Of a stretch of 64,000 bases of DNA, positions 1 to 10,645 are shown piece by piece; the first letter of the stretch is position 1, and each line of letters begins with the position of its first letter. The position numbers and the translations under genes were made by a program. The stretch spans positions 13,319,543 to 13,383,542 of the forward strand of contig CM075761.1 of assembly GCA_037974335.1 (NCBI GenBank), written 5' to 3'. The DNA is from Prionace glauca (taxonomy: Eukaryota; Chordata; Chondrichthyes; Carcharhiniformes; Carcharhinidae). Under the pieces are notes generated by a model. That model was not told where the DNA came from and did no database searches. It was given only the letters and a program-made list of their open reading frames with translations.

Positions 1-360
1 AAATCGTCCTTTAGTATCTAAAGATATGCACTTTTGTTGGATTGGCCATGGAAAATTTTCCCTTAGGTCCAATGATGTGTAGTTAAGATGAATTAGACAT
101 GCTAAATTGCCACTTAGTGTCCAAAAATGTGTACATTAGAAAGAACAGCCGTGTTCTTTGCCCCTTAATGTGAAAGGATGTGTAGGTTCGATTGATTGAA
201 CACGCTATTTACCGCCTGGCCTGTGAAATATGTAGGTTAGATCGAGTAGCCGTACTATCATGCCCCTTAGTGTCTAAAGGTGTGTAAAATAGGTGGATAG
301 GCCATGGTAAATTGCCCCTTAGTTGCTATAGATATGCACGTTCGGTAGATTAGCCATGAT
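1..360 (+). repeat. Tandem array of about 50-57 bp SINE-body units
   Basis: About seven diverged copies of one unit follow each other. Each holds a version of 'aaattgccccttagtgtc', then a 'gatgtgtaggtta' segment and a 'gattggccatg' segment. This is the middle part of the SINE body found elsewhere in the window. The array looks like internal amplification of a single SINE and starts before the left edge. Confidence 0.75.
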
Positions 361-589
361 AAACACGTGAGGAAATGAGGACAAGGCGGGGAAGAGGGAA
401 CATAGAACATAGAACATTACAGCGTTACATAGAACTACCACACCTTCGACTTTGGTGGAATGGATAAGATTCTCCATCACAGTCATTGCTGATTTGACGG
501 GCTGAATGGTCTCTTCTGCCCCGTCGGGATTGTAAGGTCATGTTCGTTCTACAGCCTCACTTGTCCGTATAATGACTGTGCAGATTACA
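361..589. repeat. Short CR1 and SINE scraps
   Basis: A CR1-tail scrap 'gaacatagaacattacagcg' lies near 400. Around 505-540 is a 'gggctgaatggtctcttctg' stretch like a SINE or LINE end. Nothing coding is visible. Confidence 0.4.
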
Positions 590-806
590 TTAATAGAATC
601 AGAGAATCCCAAGAGTGCAGGAAGAAGCCATTTGGCCCATCGAGCTGCACCGGTATCAAATCCAGCAGCTCCTTCCCATGTCTGTACCCTGCAAATCCCG
701 CTGACTCATCAACTTAACCCGCACATCTTTGCTTTGTGGGAGGAGACCGGAGCACCTGGATGAAACCCATACAGGCACAGGGAGGCCATGCAAACTGCAC
801 AAAGTC
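590..806 (-). mobile_element. SINE-1 copy, degenerate
   Basis: Read on the minus strand it shows the SINE body (header-like 'gtgggaggagaccggagcac', 'cgcacatcttt'). The tail side carries a version of 'tttggcccatcgagctgca'. It is old and diverged, and both small ORFs across it are chance. Confidence 0.65.
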
Positions 807-1384
807 ACCAAAAGCCAAAATTACACCTGGGCCGCTTGGGCTGTAAAGCTACCCACTGGCTAATCACCAGTGCAAAGTTTTGCACACTAACATTTTACTT
901 TTCATCCTCAGACACTTTATGCTCATCTGGCCTTCAACGAGGATCCAACATTCTAACTGGAGAAGGTTTCCTGCGTTATTCCTGGATACCTGGTGTGTCG
1001 GAACTTTAGCTGTTATTGCACACGCTGCTTTGAACTTCCAACTTCAGGAAGATTTCCTTCACAGTTTTTGCAATGGTGCCCAACTGGAAACAGAATTCTC
1101 CCCTCATACCCACAATTCTACAATGACATGTCGCTCGTAGTTCAACTTGAGTCTTTCTAATTTCTAGTTTCTGGTTTCCAATACTAGCGTTTACAATTCC
1201 ATTTCGTATAGAGTGTGAGCACAGCGGAAGGAAATACATTAAAACAGGATTTGAATATCAGTGTAAGCTCTGTGATTCCAGTTTCTTTAAGGGTTCAGAC
1301 TAAATGCGTTCCGGGTGTTTCTTCAGCTAATTAACAAAAACACAACTGAAGTGAATGTGCGTGCGTTGAAAGTAGGAATAAGGA
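807..1384. other. No recognised feature
   Basis: The sequence is mixed and unique-looking, with short overlapping ORFs on both strands but no domain, splice structure or repeat I recognise. Confidence 0.5.
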
Positions 1385-1587
1385 GTGCAGTTCAGAAGAA
1401 TAAGGGACAATCTCATAATGATTTATAGAATTCTAACGCGACTAGACTGGGTGGATGCAGGAAGGATATTCCCAATGTTGGGGGAGTCCAGAGCCAGAGG
1501 TCACAATCTCAGGATTCCGGATAGACCATAAGGGACGGAGGTGAGGAGACATTTCTTCACCCAAAATGGTGAACTGTGAGATTCATT
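1385..1587 (+). mobile_element. CR1-D 3' fragment
   Basis: It decodes, with interruptions, to the end of a CR1 ORF2 (asp-val-gly-arg-ile-phe-pro-like block, then 'trp-arg...phe-phe-thr-gln'). The DNA 'gaaggatattcccaatg' and 'catttcttcaccc' matches the same family at 15845-16150. Confidence 0.6.
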
Positions 1588-1620
1588 ACATAAGAACATA
1601 AGAAATAGGAGCTGGAATAA
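1588..1620 (-). mobile_element. CR1-B 3' tail, left arm of a split copy
   Basis: 'acataagaacataagaaat' is the reverse complement of the CR1-B 3' terminus. The copy breaks at about 1620 and resumes at 5930 with 'atctaggccctcgagcctg', so the CR1-A element at 1621-5929 inserted into it. Confidence 0.75.
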
Positions 1621-2025
1621 TTTTTTTTTGGGGGGTTTATAAGCACCTACCTCCGTGAATCGGCCTCATTGTTTCTGGCGAGCAGAGTCGAGAGGCAGCG
1701 ATTTTTGGACATCAGAGGAGGCAGCAAACGGGTACATTTTTCTGTTTATTCTGTCTAACTTTTATTTTTAGTTTTTAAAGTTGAGAGTTTTTGGCGTTTT
1801 TTTAAAAAATTAGTTAAAAACCGGAAGTCGTCACTAGGACGCTTGCCGGTAGTTGTAGTTTTTTTTTTCCGGGCCCCTAACCCTATAAATTAGCGCAGAG
1901 AGGATACCCGATTCTCTACACTGGTAGAGAATCCCACCCTCCCACCTCCTCTAACCTAAATTATAAGTGTGGGTAAGTTTTCTTTTTAATATTTTTTATT
2001 TTTTCTGCTGGTAATTGTTTCAGGG

Positions 2026-2883
2026 ATGGCAGTTCAGGCAGTGTACTGCATCTCCTGTGGGATGTATGTGGTGAGGGACTCCAGAAGTGTTTCAGGGGAT
2101 TTTACTTGTAGGAAGTGCGTTAAAATGCAGCTTCTGGAGGAGCGTGTAAAGGAGTTGGAGGTGGAAGTAGAGGAGCTCCGCAAAATTCGCGATGCAGAGG
2201 TGGACATTGATAGGAGTTACAGGGAGTTAGTCACTCCTAGAAACCAGTCTTGGGTCACTTCCACGAGGAGAGGAAAAAAGAATGTGGTGGGACAATCCCC
2301 TGGGGCTGTTCCCCTCCAAAATAGGTTTTCGGTCCTGGAGGCTACAGTTGAGGAGGAATCAACTGGGGATAGCCAAAGGGAGCAGGTCTCTGGGGATGAG
2401 CCTACTGTAAAAGCTCAGGTGGTTAGGGGTAGCAAAAGATTAGGACTTGTGATTGGGGACTCCACCGTTAAAGGGACGGATAGAAGAGTCGGTAATAATG
2501 ATAGGAACTCAGGGCTGATGTGTTGCCTACCAGGGGCTGGGGTCCAGGATGTATCAGAGAGGATATTCAAGACTCTCAGGGGAGAGGGAGATCAACCCCA
2601 AGTTATAATTCATGTGGGGACGCATGATATAGGAAGGCTAAGGGAAGGGGACATTAAACAGAGATTCATGGAGTTGGGGTGGAAGCTAAAGGCCAAGTCA
2701 GACAGAGTGGTTATCTCTGGACTCTTGCCTGTGCCACGGGATAGTGTAGAGAGGAATAGAGAGAGGGAAAGCTTGAACTCGTGGCTGAGGGATGGTGCAG
2801 GAGGGAGGGGTTCCAGTACTAGAGCAATTGGGGCTCGTTCTGGGGAACTTGGGACCTCTATAAGAGGAATGGGATTCACCTGA
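2026..2883 (+). pseudogene. CR1-A ORF1 (zinc-finger-like plus SGNH esterase-like domain)
   Basis: CR1 ORF1 proteins bind element RNA and many carry an esterase-like domain. The start shows two Cys-x2-Cys pairs (CISC and CRKC), followed by a coiled-coil-like acidic stretch (about residues 35-60). From about residue 138 comes the SGNH block: 'GLVIGDST' with the nucleophile-type Ser, then 'LPGAGVQDV', then 'VIIHVGTHDIGR', where CR1 proteins normally have GTND, so the Asn is replaced by His. After about residue 250 the frame is lost: the family's 'GIHLN' ending is found in another frame just downstream, with a stop before it. The ORF is therefore damaged. Basis: motifs seen; role from the family. 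Confidence 0.8.
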
Positions 2884-3049
2884 ACCAAAGGGGAACAAAT
2901 ATCCTGGGGGGTAAATTTGTGAAGGTTATGCGGAGTGGTTTAAACTGATTCAGAGGGGGGGTGGGATACTGAGTAGAGGGGGTGAAAGTGAGGGGGGCAT
3001 AGATGGGGACTGCAGTGTACGGCATTGCGGGGGAGGAGCGGAACAGGGT

Positions 3050-4281
3050 TTGGATTGTGGTTTGAAATGTGTATACTTTAATGCGAGGAGTATTCGCAAT
3101 AAGGTGGATGAACTTGCAGCGTGGACCAGTACCTGGGACTTTGATGTTGTGGCCATTTCAGAGACTTGGATAGAGCAGGGTCAGGAATGGATGTTGCAGG
3201 TCCCGGGGTACACATGCTTTAATCGGAGTAGACAAGGAGGTAGAAGGGGGGGGGGGGTGGGGTAGCATTATTGGTCAAGGACTGTATCTCAGTGTCAGAG
3301 AGGAACTTTGATGAGGACTTGTCTGTTGAGGTAGTATGGGCGGAGATTAGAAATAGGAGAGGAGAGGTCACCCTGTTGGGAGTCTTTTATAGACCTCCAA
3401 AAAGTTCTAGAGACGTTGAGGAAAGGATTGCGGAGACGATCCTTGTTAGGAGTGAAAGTAATAGGGTAATTGTTATGGGGGACTTTAACTTTACTCATGT
3501 TCATTGGAATTGCTATAGCTCTGGCTCGTTAGAGGGGTCAGTTTTTGTTCAAAGTGTGCAGGAAGGTTTTTTGACTCAGTATGTAGATAGGCCGACTAGA
3601 GGTGAGGCTATATTGGATTTGGTGCTCGGTAATGAGCCAGACCAGGTGCTAGACTTGGAAGTTTGTGTGCATTTTGGGGATAGTGACCACAATTCGATTA
3701 CGTTCGCCTCAGTGATGGAAAGGGATAGGCATGAACCTCGGGTCAGTAGTTTCAGCTGGGGGAAGGTTAATTATGAGGCTATTAGGAGAGAATTAGGAAG
3801 CATTGGTTGGAATGGCAGATTACAGGGACTGGGAACATCCGAGATGTGGAGATTTTTCAAGGAGCAGCTATTGCGGGTCTGTGATAAGTATATCCCTGTC
3901 AGGCAAGGAGGATTTGGTAGGTCCAGGGAACCGTGGTGCACTAAAAAAGCTGATTCGTTGGTTAGGAAGAAAAAGGAGGCTTATATTCGGATGAGGCTTG
4001 AGGGCTCAGGTAGTGCATTAGAAAGTTTTAGATTGGCTAGGAGGGAGTTGAAGAGGGAGTTAAGAAGGGCTAAAAGAGGACATGAGATGACTTTGGCTGA
4101 TAGGATTAAGGAGAACCCTAAGGCGTTTTACAGGTATGTCAAGAACAGAAGGTTGGTTAGGACAAGATTAGGGCCAGTTACAGACAGTAGAGGGAAGTTG
4201 TGTGTGGAACCGGAGGAGATTGGAGAGGCGTTGAACCAATATTTCTCTTCGGTGTTCACGCAAGGGGACGAATGTAGCTGA
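3050..4281 (+). pseudogene. CR1-A ORF2, endonuclease part
   Basis: An APE-like endonuclease, which nicks target DNA for target-primed reverse transcription. The first part (3050-3265) has 'VYFNARSIRNKVDEL' and 'VAISETWIEQGQEW', containing the catalytic Glu. A run of G at about 3247-3258 shifts the frame. The second part (3271-4281) continues with 'GVFYRPPKS', 'VIVMGDFNF' (Asp and Asn of the active site), 'AILDLVL' and 'FGDSDHNSI' (the SDH motif). It then runs into the linker before the reverse transcriptase and meets a stop at 4279-4281. The G-run slip is the obvious break. All catalytic motifs are present but not in one frame. Confidence 0.85.
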
Positions 4282-4294
4282 GGAGGACACTGGG

Positions 4295-5836
4295 GTGCAG
4301 GGGTGTAAAATAGATAGTATTGCAGTTGATACGGAGGATGTGCTGGATATTTTAGAGGGTTTGAGAATAGATAAGTCCCCTGGTCCGGATGGGATTAACC
4401 CTATGATTCTTTGGGAGGCAAGAGGGGTGATTGCGGAGCCTCTGGCTCTGATCTTCAGGTCGTCGTTAGTCTCTGGTATAGTACCAGAAGATTGGAGGAC
4501 AGCAAATGTTGTCCCATTGTTTAAGAAGGGGAGAAGGGACTTCCCTGGGAATTATAGACCGGTGAGTCTTACTTCTGTGGTGGGTAAGGTTTTGGAAAGG
4601 ATTATTAGAGACAGGATTTATAGTTATTTGGAAAGTAATGAGTTGATTAGAGACAGTCAGCATGGTTTTGTTGCGGGTAGGTCATGCCTTACTAACCTTA
4701 TCGAGTTCTTTGAGAAAGTGACCAAAGAGGTGGATAGGGGTAAGGCAGTTGATGTGGTGTATATGGAATTTAGGAAGGCGTTTGATAAGGTTCACCATGG
4801 TAGGCTTCTGCAGAAAATGCAGATGTATGGGATTGGGGTTGATCTAGGTAATTGGATCAGGAATTGGCTAGCAGATAGGAGACAGAGAGTGGTGGTTGAT
4901 GGTAAATATTCGTCATGGAGTTTGGTTACAAGTGGTGTGCCTCAGGGATCTGTTTTGGGGCCACTGCTGTTTGTAATTTTTATTAATGATCTGGATGAGG
5001 GTATAGTTGGGTGGATTAGTAAGTTTGCTGATGACACCAAAATCGGAGGTGTGGTAGATTGTGAGGAAGGGTGTCAAAGTTTGCAGGATGACTTAGAAAG
5101 GTTGCAGAGCTGGGCTGAGAGGTGGCGGATGGAGTTTAATGTGGAGAAGTGTGAGGTAATTCATTACGGTAGGAATAACAAATGTGTTGAGTATAGGGCT
5201 AACGGGAGGACTTTGAATAGTGTGGAGGAGCAGAGGGATCTAGGTGTACGTGTACATAGATCCCTGAAAGTTGGGAATCAAGTAGATAAGGTTGTTAAGA
5301 AGGCATACGGTGTCTTGGCGTTTATTGGTAGGGGGATTGAATTTAGGAGTCGCAGCGTCATGATGCAACTTTACACAACTCTGGTGCGGCCACACTTGGA
5401 GTTTTGTGTGCAGTTCTGGTCCCCACATTACAGGAAGGATGTAGAGGCTTTGGAGAGGGTGCAGAGGAGGTTTACCAGGATGTTGCCTGGTATGGAGGGG
5501 AGATCCTATGAGGAGAGATTGAGAGATTTGGGGTTGTTTTCGCTGGAAAGAAGGCGGCTAAGAGGGGATCTCATTGAAACATATAAGATGATTAGAGGTT
5601 TAGACAGGGTAGATAGTGATAGCCTATTTCCTAGGATGGAGAAAGCTAGCACGAGGGGGCACGACTTTAAATTAAGGGGTGGGGGTAGTTATAGGACAGA
5701 TGTCAGCGGTAGGTTCTTTACCCAGAGGGTGGTGAGGGACTGGAATGCCCTGCCAGCTGCAGTTGTAAATGCACCTAGTTTGGGGGCGTTTAAGAGATCT
5801 GTGGATAGGTTTATGGATGAAAAGGGATTGGTTTAG
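4295..5836 (+). pseudogene. CR1-A ORF2, reverse transcriptase part
   Basis: 513 open codons covering the fingers ('RIDKSPGPDGINP'), 'VPLFKKG..NYRPVSLTSVVGK', 'SQHGFVAGRSCLTNL', motif A, 'GVPQGSVLGPLLF' (motif B) and '[10 protein letters not shown]' (motif C). The CR1 C-terminal region ends 'FKRSVDRFMDEKGLV'. Motif A reads 'YMEFRKAFDKV': the first catalytic Asp of the usual D-F-x-K-A-F is Glu here, so the enzyme is probably inactive even though this stretch is open. It lies in a different frame from the upstream half of ORF2. The natural start is upstream; the Met at 4295 is only the first in this frame. Confidence 0.88.
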
Positions 5837-5929
5837 GCTAGTGGGTCATTGTTTTGTAACTGGTCGGCGCAACATCGTGGGCCGAAGGGCCTGTTCTGCG
5901 CTGTAATGTTCTATGTTCTATGTTCTATC

Positions 5930-6330
5930 TAGGCCCTCGAGCCTGCCCCGCCACTCACGAAGGTCATGGCTGATCTGAAGTAGATCAGTTCCACTTACCC
6001 GCCTGCTCCTCATAACCCTTAATTCCCTTACCGATCAGAACCCTATCTACCCGTGACTTGAATATATTTAGCGAGGTAGCCTCCACCGCTTCAATGAGTA
6101 GAGAATTCCAGAGATTCACCACCCTTTAAGAGAAGAAGTTGCTCCTCAACTCTGTTCGAAACTGATCCCCTCCTGCCCCTCCCCCCAACCTTATTTTGAG
6201 GCTGACCTCTCTAGTTCTGGTTTCCTGTCTAAGTGGAAATAATCTCTCTACCTCTACCCTCTCAAGCCTCTTCTTGATCTTATATGTCTCTATAAGATCA
6301 CCCCTCATCCTTCTAAACCCAGCCACAGGA
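5930..6330 (-). mobile_element. CR1-B 3' end, right arm of split copy
   Basis: It continues the element begun at 1588. On the minus strand it encodes the CR1-B C-terminus ('RMRGDLIETYKIKKRLERVE', 'VERLFPLRQ'). It is separated from its tail by the CR1-A insertion. Confidence 0.8.
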
Positions 6331-6600
6331 AGTAGTTGAGAACAAAACATTGAATGCATTCAAGACGTGGCGAGGTATAGCACCTGGAGCGAATGGGATC
6401 AAAAAGGCGTGCTATTTTGGCCTTGTTAAATTAACCCGTAGTGCACACCAAGCGGGAATTAAGGGTTATGTGGAAAAAAAGCGGGTTTAGGCTATTGAGT
6501 TGGACGACCAGGCATGATCATCACAAACAGCAGGGCAGGTTGAAAGGGACAAATAGCCTCCTCTTCCTCCTATATTCTACGTGCCTCAGTTAAAGAGTTC
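6331..6600 (+). mobile_element. CR1-D 3' tail
   Basis: 'gtagttgagaacaaaacatt' then 'gcgaatgggatcaaa' and 'gctattgagttggac' match the 3' end seen again at 16060-16140. It ends with a 'cctcctcttcctcctatatt' tail. Confidence 0.6.
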
Positions 6601-6754
6601 GAGCTAAATTCAAAAACAGCCTGTTGTCTTGGCAAGACAACTGTTTGCCCTTTGAACTTCCTCCCTGTATCGACCCAGTCCAGTGGCGTTAGAATTTTAT
6701 AAGTCTTTTTGAGATTGCTCCTTGTTCTTCTGAACTCTCACAGATGTCAAAACA

Positions 6755-7145
6755 TAAGACATTGGAGCAGGAGTAGGCCATTTAGCCCTTCGAGCCTGCT
6801 CCGCCATTGAACAAGATCATAGAACATAGAACATAGAACATTACAGCACAAACAGGCCCTTCGGCCCTCGAGTTGCGCCGATCACATCAACCCCACCAAT
6901 CTATAGACCTATCTATAACCCCCAATCCCATTAAACCCCATATACTCATCCAGAAGTCTTTTAAAAGACCCCAGCGAGTTCGCCTCCACCACCGATGACG
7001 GCAGCCGATTCCATTCAATCACCACCCTCTGAGTGAAAAACTTACCCCTAACATCACCTCTGTACTTCCCTCCCCGCACCTTACATCATGAAGTGGATCA
7101 GTTCCACTTTCTCACTTTCTCCCCATAACCCTTCATTTCCTTGTC
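6755..7145 (-). mobile_element. CR1-B fragment split by a CR1-C insertion
   Basis: The left arm (6755-6819) ends 'aacaagatcat' and the right arm (from about 7084) starts 'catcatgaagtggatcag'. The consensus reads straight through this point, so 'atcat' on both sides is a likely target-site duplication of the element at 6820-7083. Confidence 0.7.
6820..7083 (-). mobile_element. CR1-C, 5'-truncated
   Basis: The minus-strand 3' terminus is 'tgttctatgttctatgttct', preceded by the CR1-C untranslated tail and the last codons of ORF2 ('FKRLLDEYMG...', 'RVVIEWNRLP'). Confidence 0.85.
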
Positions 7146-7192
7146 TGTATTGCAAATGGACTGTACAGACACGTCTCATACGTTTAAGATTA

Positions 7193-7560
7193 AGAACATA
7201 AGAACATAAGAAATAGGAGCAGGAGTAGGCCATCTAGCCCTTTGAGCCTGCCCCGCCATTCAATAAGATCATGGCTGATCTGAAGTGGATCAGTTCGACT
7301 TTCCCGCTTTCTCCCCATTACCCTTAATTCCCTTGTCTATCGGAAACCTATCTATCCGTGACTTAAGTATATTCAGCGAGGGAGCCTCCACCACTTCAAC
7401 GGGCAGATAATTCCACAGGTTCACCACCCTTTGAAGAAGTCCCTCCTCAACTCTGACCTAAACTGCAACCCCCACCCCCGCTTATCTTGAGTCTGTGTCC
7501 TCTAGTCCTGCTATCCTTTCTTAGCGAGAAGAACCTCTCTACCTCTACCCTATCCATCAT
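7193..7560 (-). mobile_element. CR1-B, 5'-truncated 3' end
   Basis: Complete 3' terminus 'acataagaacataagaaat' on the plus strand, followed by the reverse complement of the CR1-B tail and the C-terminal ORF2 codons. Confidence 0.85.
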
Positions 7561-8109
7561 GTAGGTTGTGTCTGGAAACAATTTGCACTTGAATATAACA
7601 GTTTGGAAACATTAGCAGATATGCGTCATCAAATATGTGGGCGTCATATGTGCGAAAAAAAAATGTTTTTTGTTCCCCTGAGATATTGTAACATCCTTCC
7701 AAGTCACATTTAACTTCATAAGTATTTAGATCCTAAACTGGAAATCATTGGTCTGATTATTATTGAATAAATTCATTCTGACAATCGACAACATCTGTCA
7801 AATCGGCTTCCTAACAAATGCAATCAGCTCAAATTCAAAACAGTTTATTTTGCTGCAAAATGCATATCTGACAGATATTGCAAATGGCCTGCGCAGGCGC
7901 GGCTGATACGTTTAAGATTGACACATTCATCCTCATGTACTCATTTCATTCCTCCAAAAACTTACTCCAACTATCGGTAGAATTTGATTTGATCCGATTT
8001 GAATTGTTACAATCTCGTATTTTGGGATACAGTGCAATTTTTTCCCCTGTGCGCGAAACAGAAAACATACTGTTCATAGAGTACATAGATTTGACATGTT
8101 TTGATTTAT
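7561..8109. other. No gene seen; holds one arm of a 45-bp direct repeat
   Basis: A unique-looking AT-rich stretch. Positions 7876-7921 repeat, with several changes, the 45 bases at 7148-7192 just left of the CR1-B copy. The 77-codon ORF here has no recognisable domain. Confidence 0.45.
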
Positions 8110-9125
8110 AATTGCCATGCATTTTGGGATACAGTGAAAAGTATTATTTCTTGCGTGTTATGCAGACAATCCATGCCGTTCATAGAATAAACAAGGACAA
8201 GGAAATTAGTGGTTGCACAATGTACTATTTTAATCACCTCTAGGGAAGGGTCAACGTGATAGAAAATTAGTCCAGTGAAAAGTCTGGTGGCAGCAGGGAA
8301 GGCGCTGATTTTGATTTGAACAAAGAACAAAGCAGCCCGGGAAATAGGCCCTTCGGCCCCGATATGTGATCTCAGATTTTCTAATTTATTTTCCGATTAA
8401 GGAAGGTGAAAGAGAGTATGTCCGGGGTTCTTGATTATGCTGGCTGCGATTCCAAGCAACAGGAAGTGTAGCCTAGTCAATAGATGGGAGACGGGTATGC
8501 GTGATGGATTGGGCTACATACAAACGACCCTTTGTCGTTTCTTCCTGTCTTGGACGGAGTGGGAGCCATACCAAGCTGCAGTACATCCGGAAAGGATGTC
8601 TTCCATGATGCACCTGTGAAAATTGGTGAGAGCCATAGCGGAGATGCCGAATTTCCTTAGCGTCTTAAGGAAGATGGAGATGTTAGGGGAAAGTTTTTCA
8701 CTCAGAGGGTGGTGGGTGAGTGGAATCGGCTGCCGTCGGTGGTCGTAGATGCGAACTCATTGGAGTTTTTTAAAAGACTTCTGGATGAGTATATGGGATC
8801 TAATGGGATTGGAAGTTACAGATAGTTCTATGGCTTAGTAGGTATAGATATAGATATAGATATAGGTATAGATGTGATCGGCGCAACTTGTGGGCCGAAG
8901 GGCCGGTTTGTGCTGTAGTGTTCTATGTTCTATATTCTATGTTCTATGTATGTTCCATGTCCTGAGAAAGTAGAGGAGTTGCTTGGATTTCTTTAACTAC
9001 CTGTCGAAGTGGAGGGTCCAGGTTTTGGGTGATCTGGACACCGAGAAACCTGAAGCTCAAGTCCATTTCCATCTCATCAGACATGGGAATACTCTTCCCT
9101 ACGCTTCCACAATTTGATTATATTT
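8110..9125 (-). mobile_element. L2-like LINE 3' region, interrupted
   Basis: Plus-strand landmarks are 'acagtgaaaagtatt', 'ttcttgcgtgttatgcagac', 'ggcagcagggaag', 'gattatgctggctgc' and 'gatctggacaccgagaaacc'. These are the reverse complement of the 3' half of an L2-type element common in fish. The copy is split by CR1-C at about 8668-8955: 'ccttagcgtcttaaggaag' stops and 'tcctgagaaagtagaggag' resumes. Confidence 0.75.
8668..8955 (+). mobile_element. CR1-C, 5'-truncated, inside L2-like LINE
   Basis: The 3' end of CR1-C including 'tttttcactcagagggtggt'. It carries an expanded 'tatagatatagatatagat' microsatellite just before 'gtgatcggcgcaacttgtg'. The tail 'tgttctatgttctatattct' is complete. 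Confidence 0.85.
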
Positions 9126-9381
9126 CGCTTTTGGTCGCTGCACATTAATAATTCCTGAGGCTGGAATGTCCACCACGCTCAGAGGAAGTTCAAAATGAAT
9201 GTGGAAATTATGGAAAGCCACGGGAATGTGTTGGGGAACAAACTGGTTTCAAGATGGACTTTGAAATAATTGAGACTGTCAATAAGCTTTAAAAACGTTG
9301 CTTGTCACTGTGAGATCTATCCACACGATTATATGAAACAAGAAACTATAACACATATTTTAAAGCGATGGCTATGTATCA

Positions 9382-9645
9382 TTGGGGGCACGGTGGCACA
9401 ATGTTTTGCACTGCTGCCTCATAGCGCCAGGGATCCGAGTTCAATTCTGGCCTTGGGGGACTGTGCAGATTCTGTATGTTGTCCCCGTGTCTGCATGAGC
9501 TTCCTCTAGGTGATGCGGTTTCCTCCCACAGTCGTGTTGATTGGGTGCATTTCCCCTCAGTAGGCCCGGCCAGGCGCCGGAGTGTGGCTACCAGCGATTT
9601 TTTACAGTAACTTGATTGCATTGTTAGCGTAATAATTTACGAAAA
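9382..9645 (+). mobile_element. SINE-3 copy
   Basis: tRNA-like head with B-box-like 'gagttcaattctggcc', body 'ccccgtgtctgcatgag', and the SINE-3 tail 'acagtaacttgattgcattg'. Confidence 0.75.
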
Positions 9646-9689
9646 TTTAAACGAAATGCCCAGAATTCCCCTCGTCGTCAAACTCCATC

Positions 9690-9872
9690 ACCTGTTGGGG
9701 TGCACTGAGGGTCAATTTAGCAAGGCCAAACCAGCACGTCTTGCGGACTGTGGAAGGAAACCCACGCCAGACACGGGGAGAATGTGCAATCTCTGCACAG
9801 ACGGTGACCCAATCCAGGAATCGACCCCAGCTCCCTGGATCTGCAATGCAGAGGTGTTAACTACAGTAATAT
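9690..9872 (-). mobile_element. SINE body, inverted
   Basis: Plus-strand 'tgcactgagggtcaatttag', 'gacacggggagaatgtgcaa' and 'caggaatcgaccccag' are the reverse complement of the SINE body and its B box. Confidence 0.7.
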
Positions 9873-10511
9873 TGTCAGTTTGGGGTGTGGCCAGGAGGCC
9901 AATTTTCGTGTTTTCTTATCCCCTCTGGCCCTTCCAGGGGATAGAATTGTATTTGAAATGTCACCATGTGTGTAGATATTAGACAGTGCGATCCCAGTGA
10001 ACCAACGGTAATGGGATTAGTCCCCTACATTAATGAGCTGCAATAACCTGAATGCGAAGAGCCTGGTGGAAGGGATTACTGATAAAGTGGGTTCTGATGT
10101 TAGCCCAAGAGTGTTGAGCCTTACTGAGTGTCTGAACTACATTGCAAAAATGTTTGATCTTAATTGGTGAAGAGGTGAGTGAGTGCAAAGAGCATCAGAG
10201 TGCAGGGCTCGGCAGCGAAGAGGTGTCTGTGACTGCAGTTGTTTGCTATGAGTTTCAAAACACCTTTATCTACCGCCTACTCGGGGCTGTACAAAACCCA
10301 CTGATGGGCGGAGATGTTCTGACCACTTTAACAGCTCCTGCTTGACGTGGAAAATAATGTTCGAGCCAAACCCTTGAAGTAGCTTTTCTACGTTCAGAGT
10401 TGAGGGGCTTTAGGTGCAAAACAGCCTGCAGTGGTCAAACACTGGGGCTTGGTGTTACACGGCAGGTTGAAGTGTGGATTCGTGTAAACAGCGAACAGGC
10501 TAGAACACAAT
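9873..10511. other. No recognised feature
   Basis: I see no domain, splice structure or known repeat here. Short ORFs are uninformative. Confidence 0.5.
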
Positions 10512-10645
10512 TAGATAGAGACATACAGCATGGAAACAGAACCTTTTGGCCAATCTGTCCTTGTTGACCCTAAAGTGAACTCATCCCATTTGTCTGTGTT
10601 TGTTCACAGTCCCTCTAAACATTTCCCTTCCATGTACTCGCCCCA
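10512..10645 (-). mobile_element. CR1-D tail fragment
   Basis: 'acatacagcatggaaacaga' followed by 'gtccctctaaacatttccct' is a reverse-complemented CR1 3' end of a further old subfamily. Confidence 0.55.

Larger units (their letters stand above)
1621..5929 (+). mobile_element. CR1-A, near full-length LINE with broken ORFs
   Basis: A CR1-clade LINE of about 4.3 kb. It has a roughly 400-bp 5' untranslated region with T- and A-rich stretches, ORF1, then ORF2 (APE-type endonuclease plus reverse transcriptase). The 3' tail 'gggccgaagggcctgttctg' ends in GTTCTAT repeats. It lies inside a CR1-B copy whose arms are 1588-1620 and 5930-6330. Its last 165 or so bases match the truncated copy at 11514-11682 without a visible difference, so the subfamily was recently active. 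The copy itself is not intact: ORF1 and ORF2 are both out of frame in places. Confidence 0.92.
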
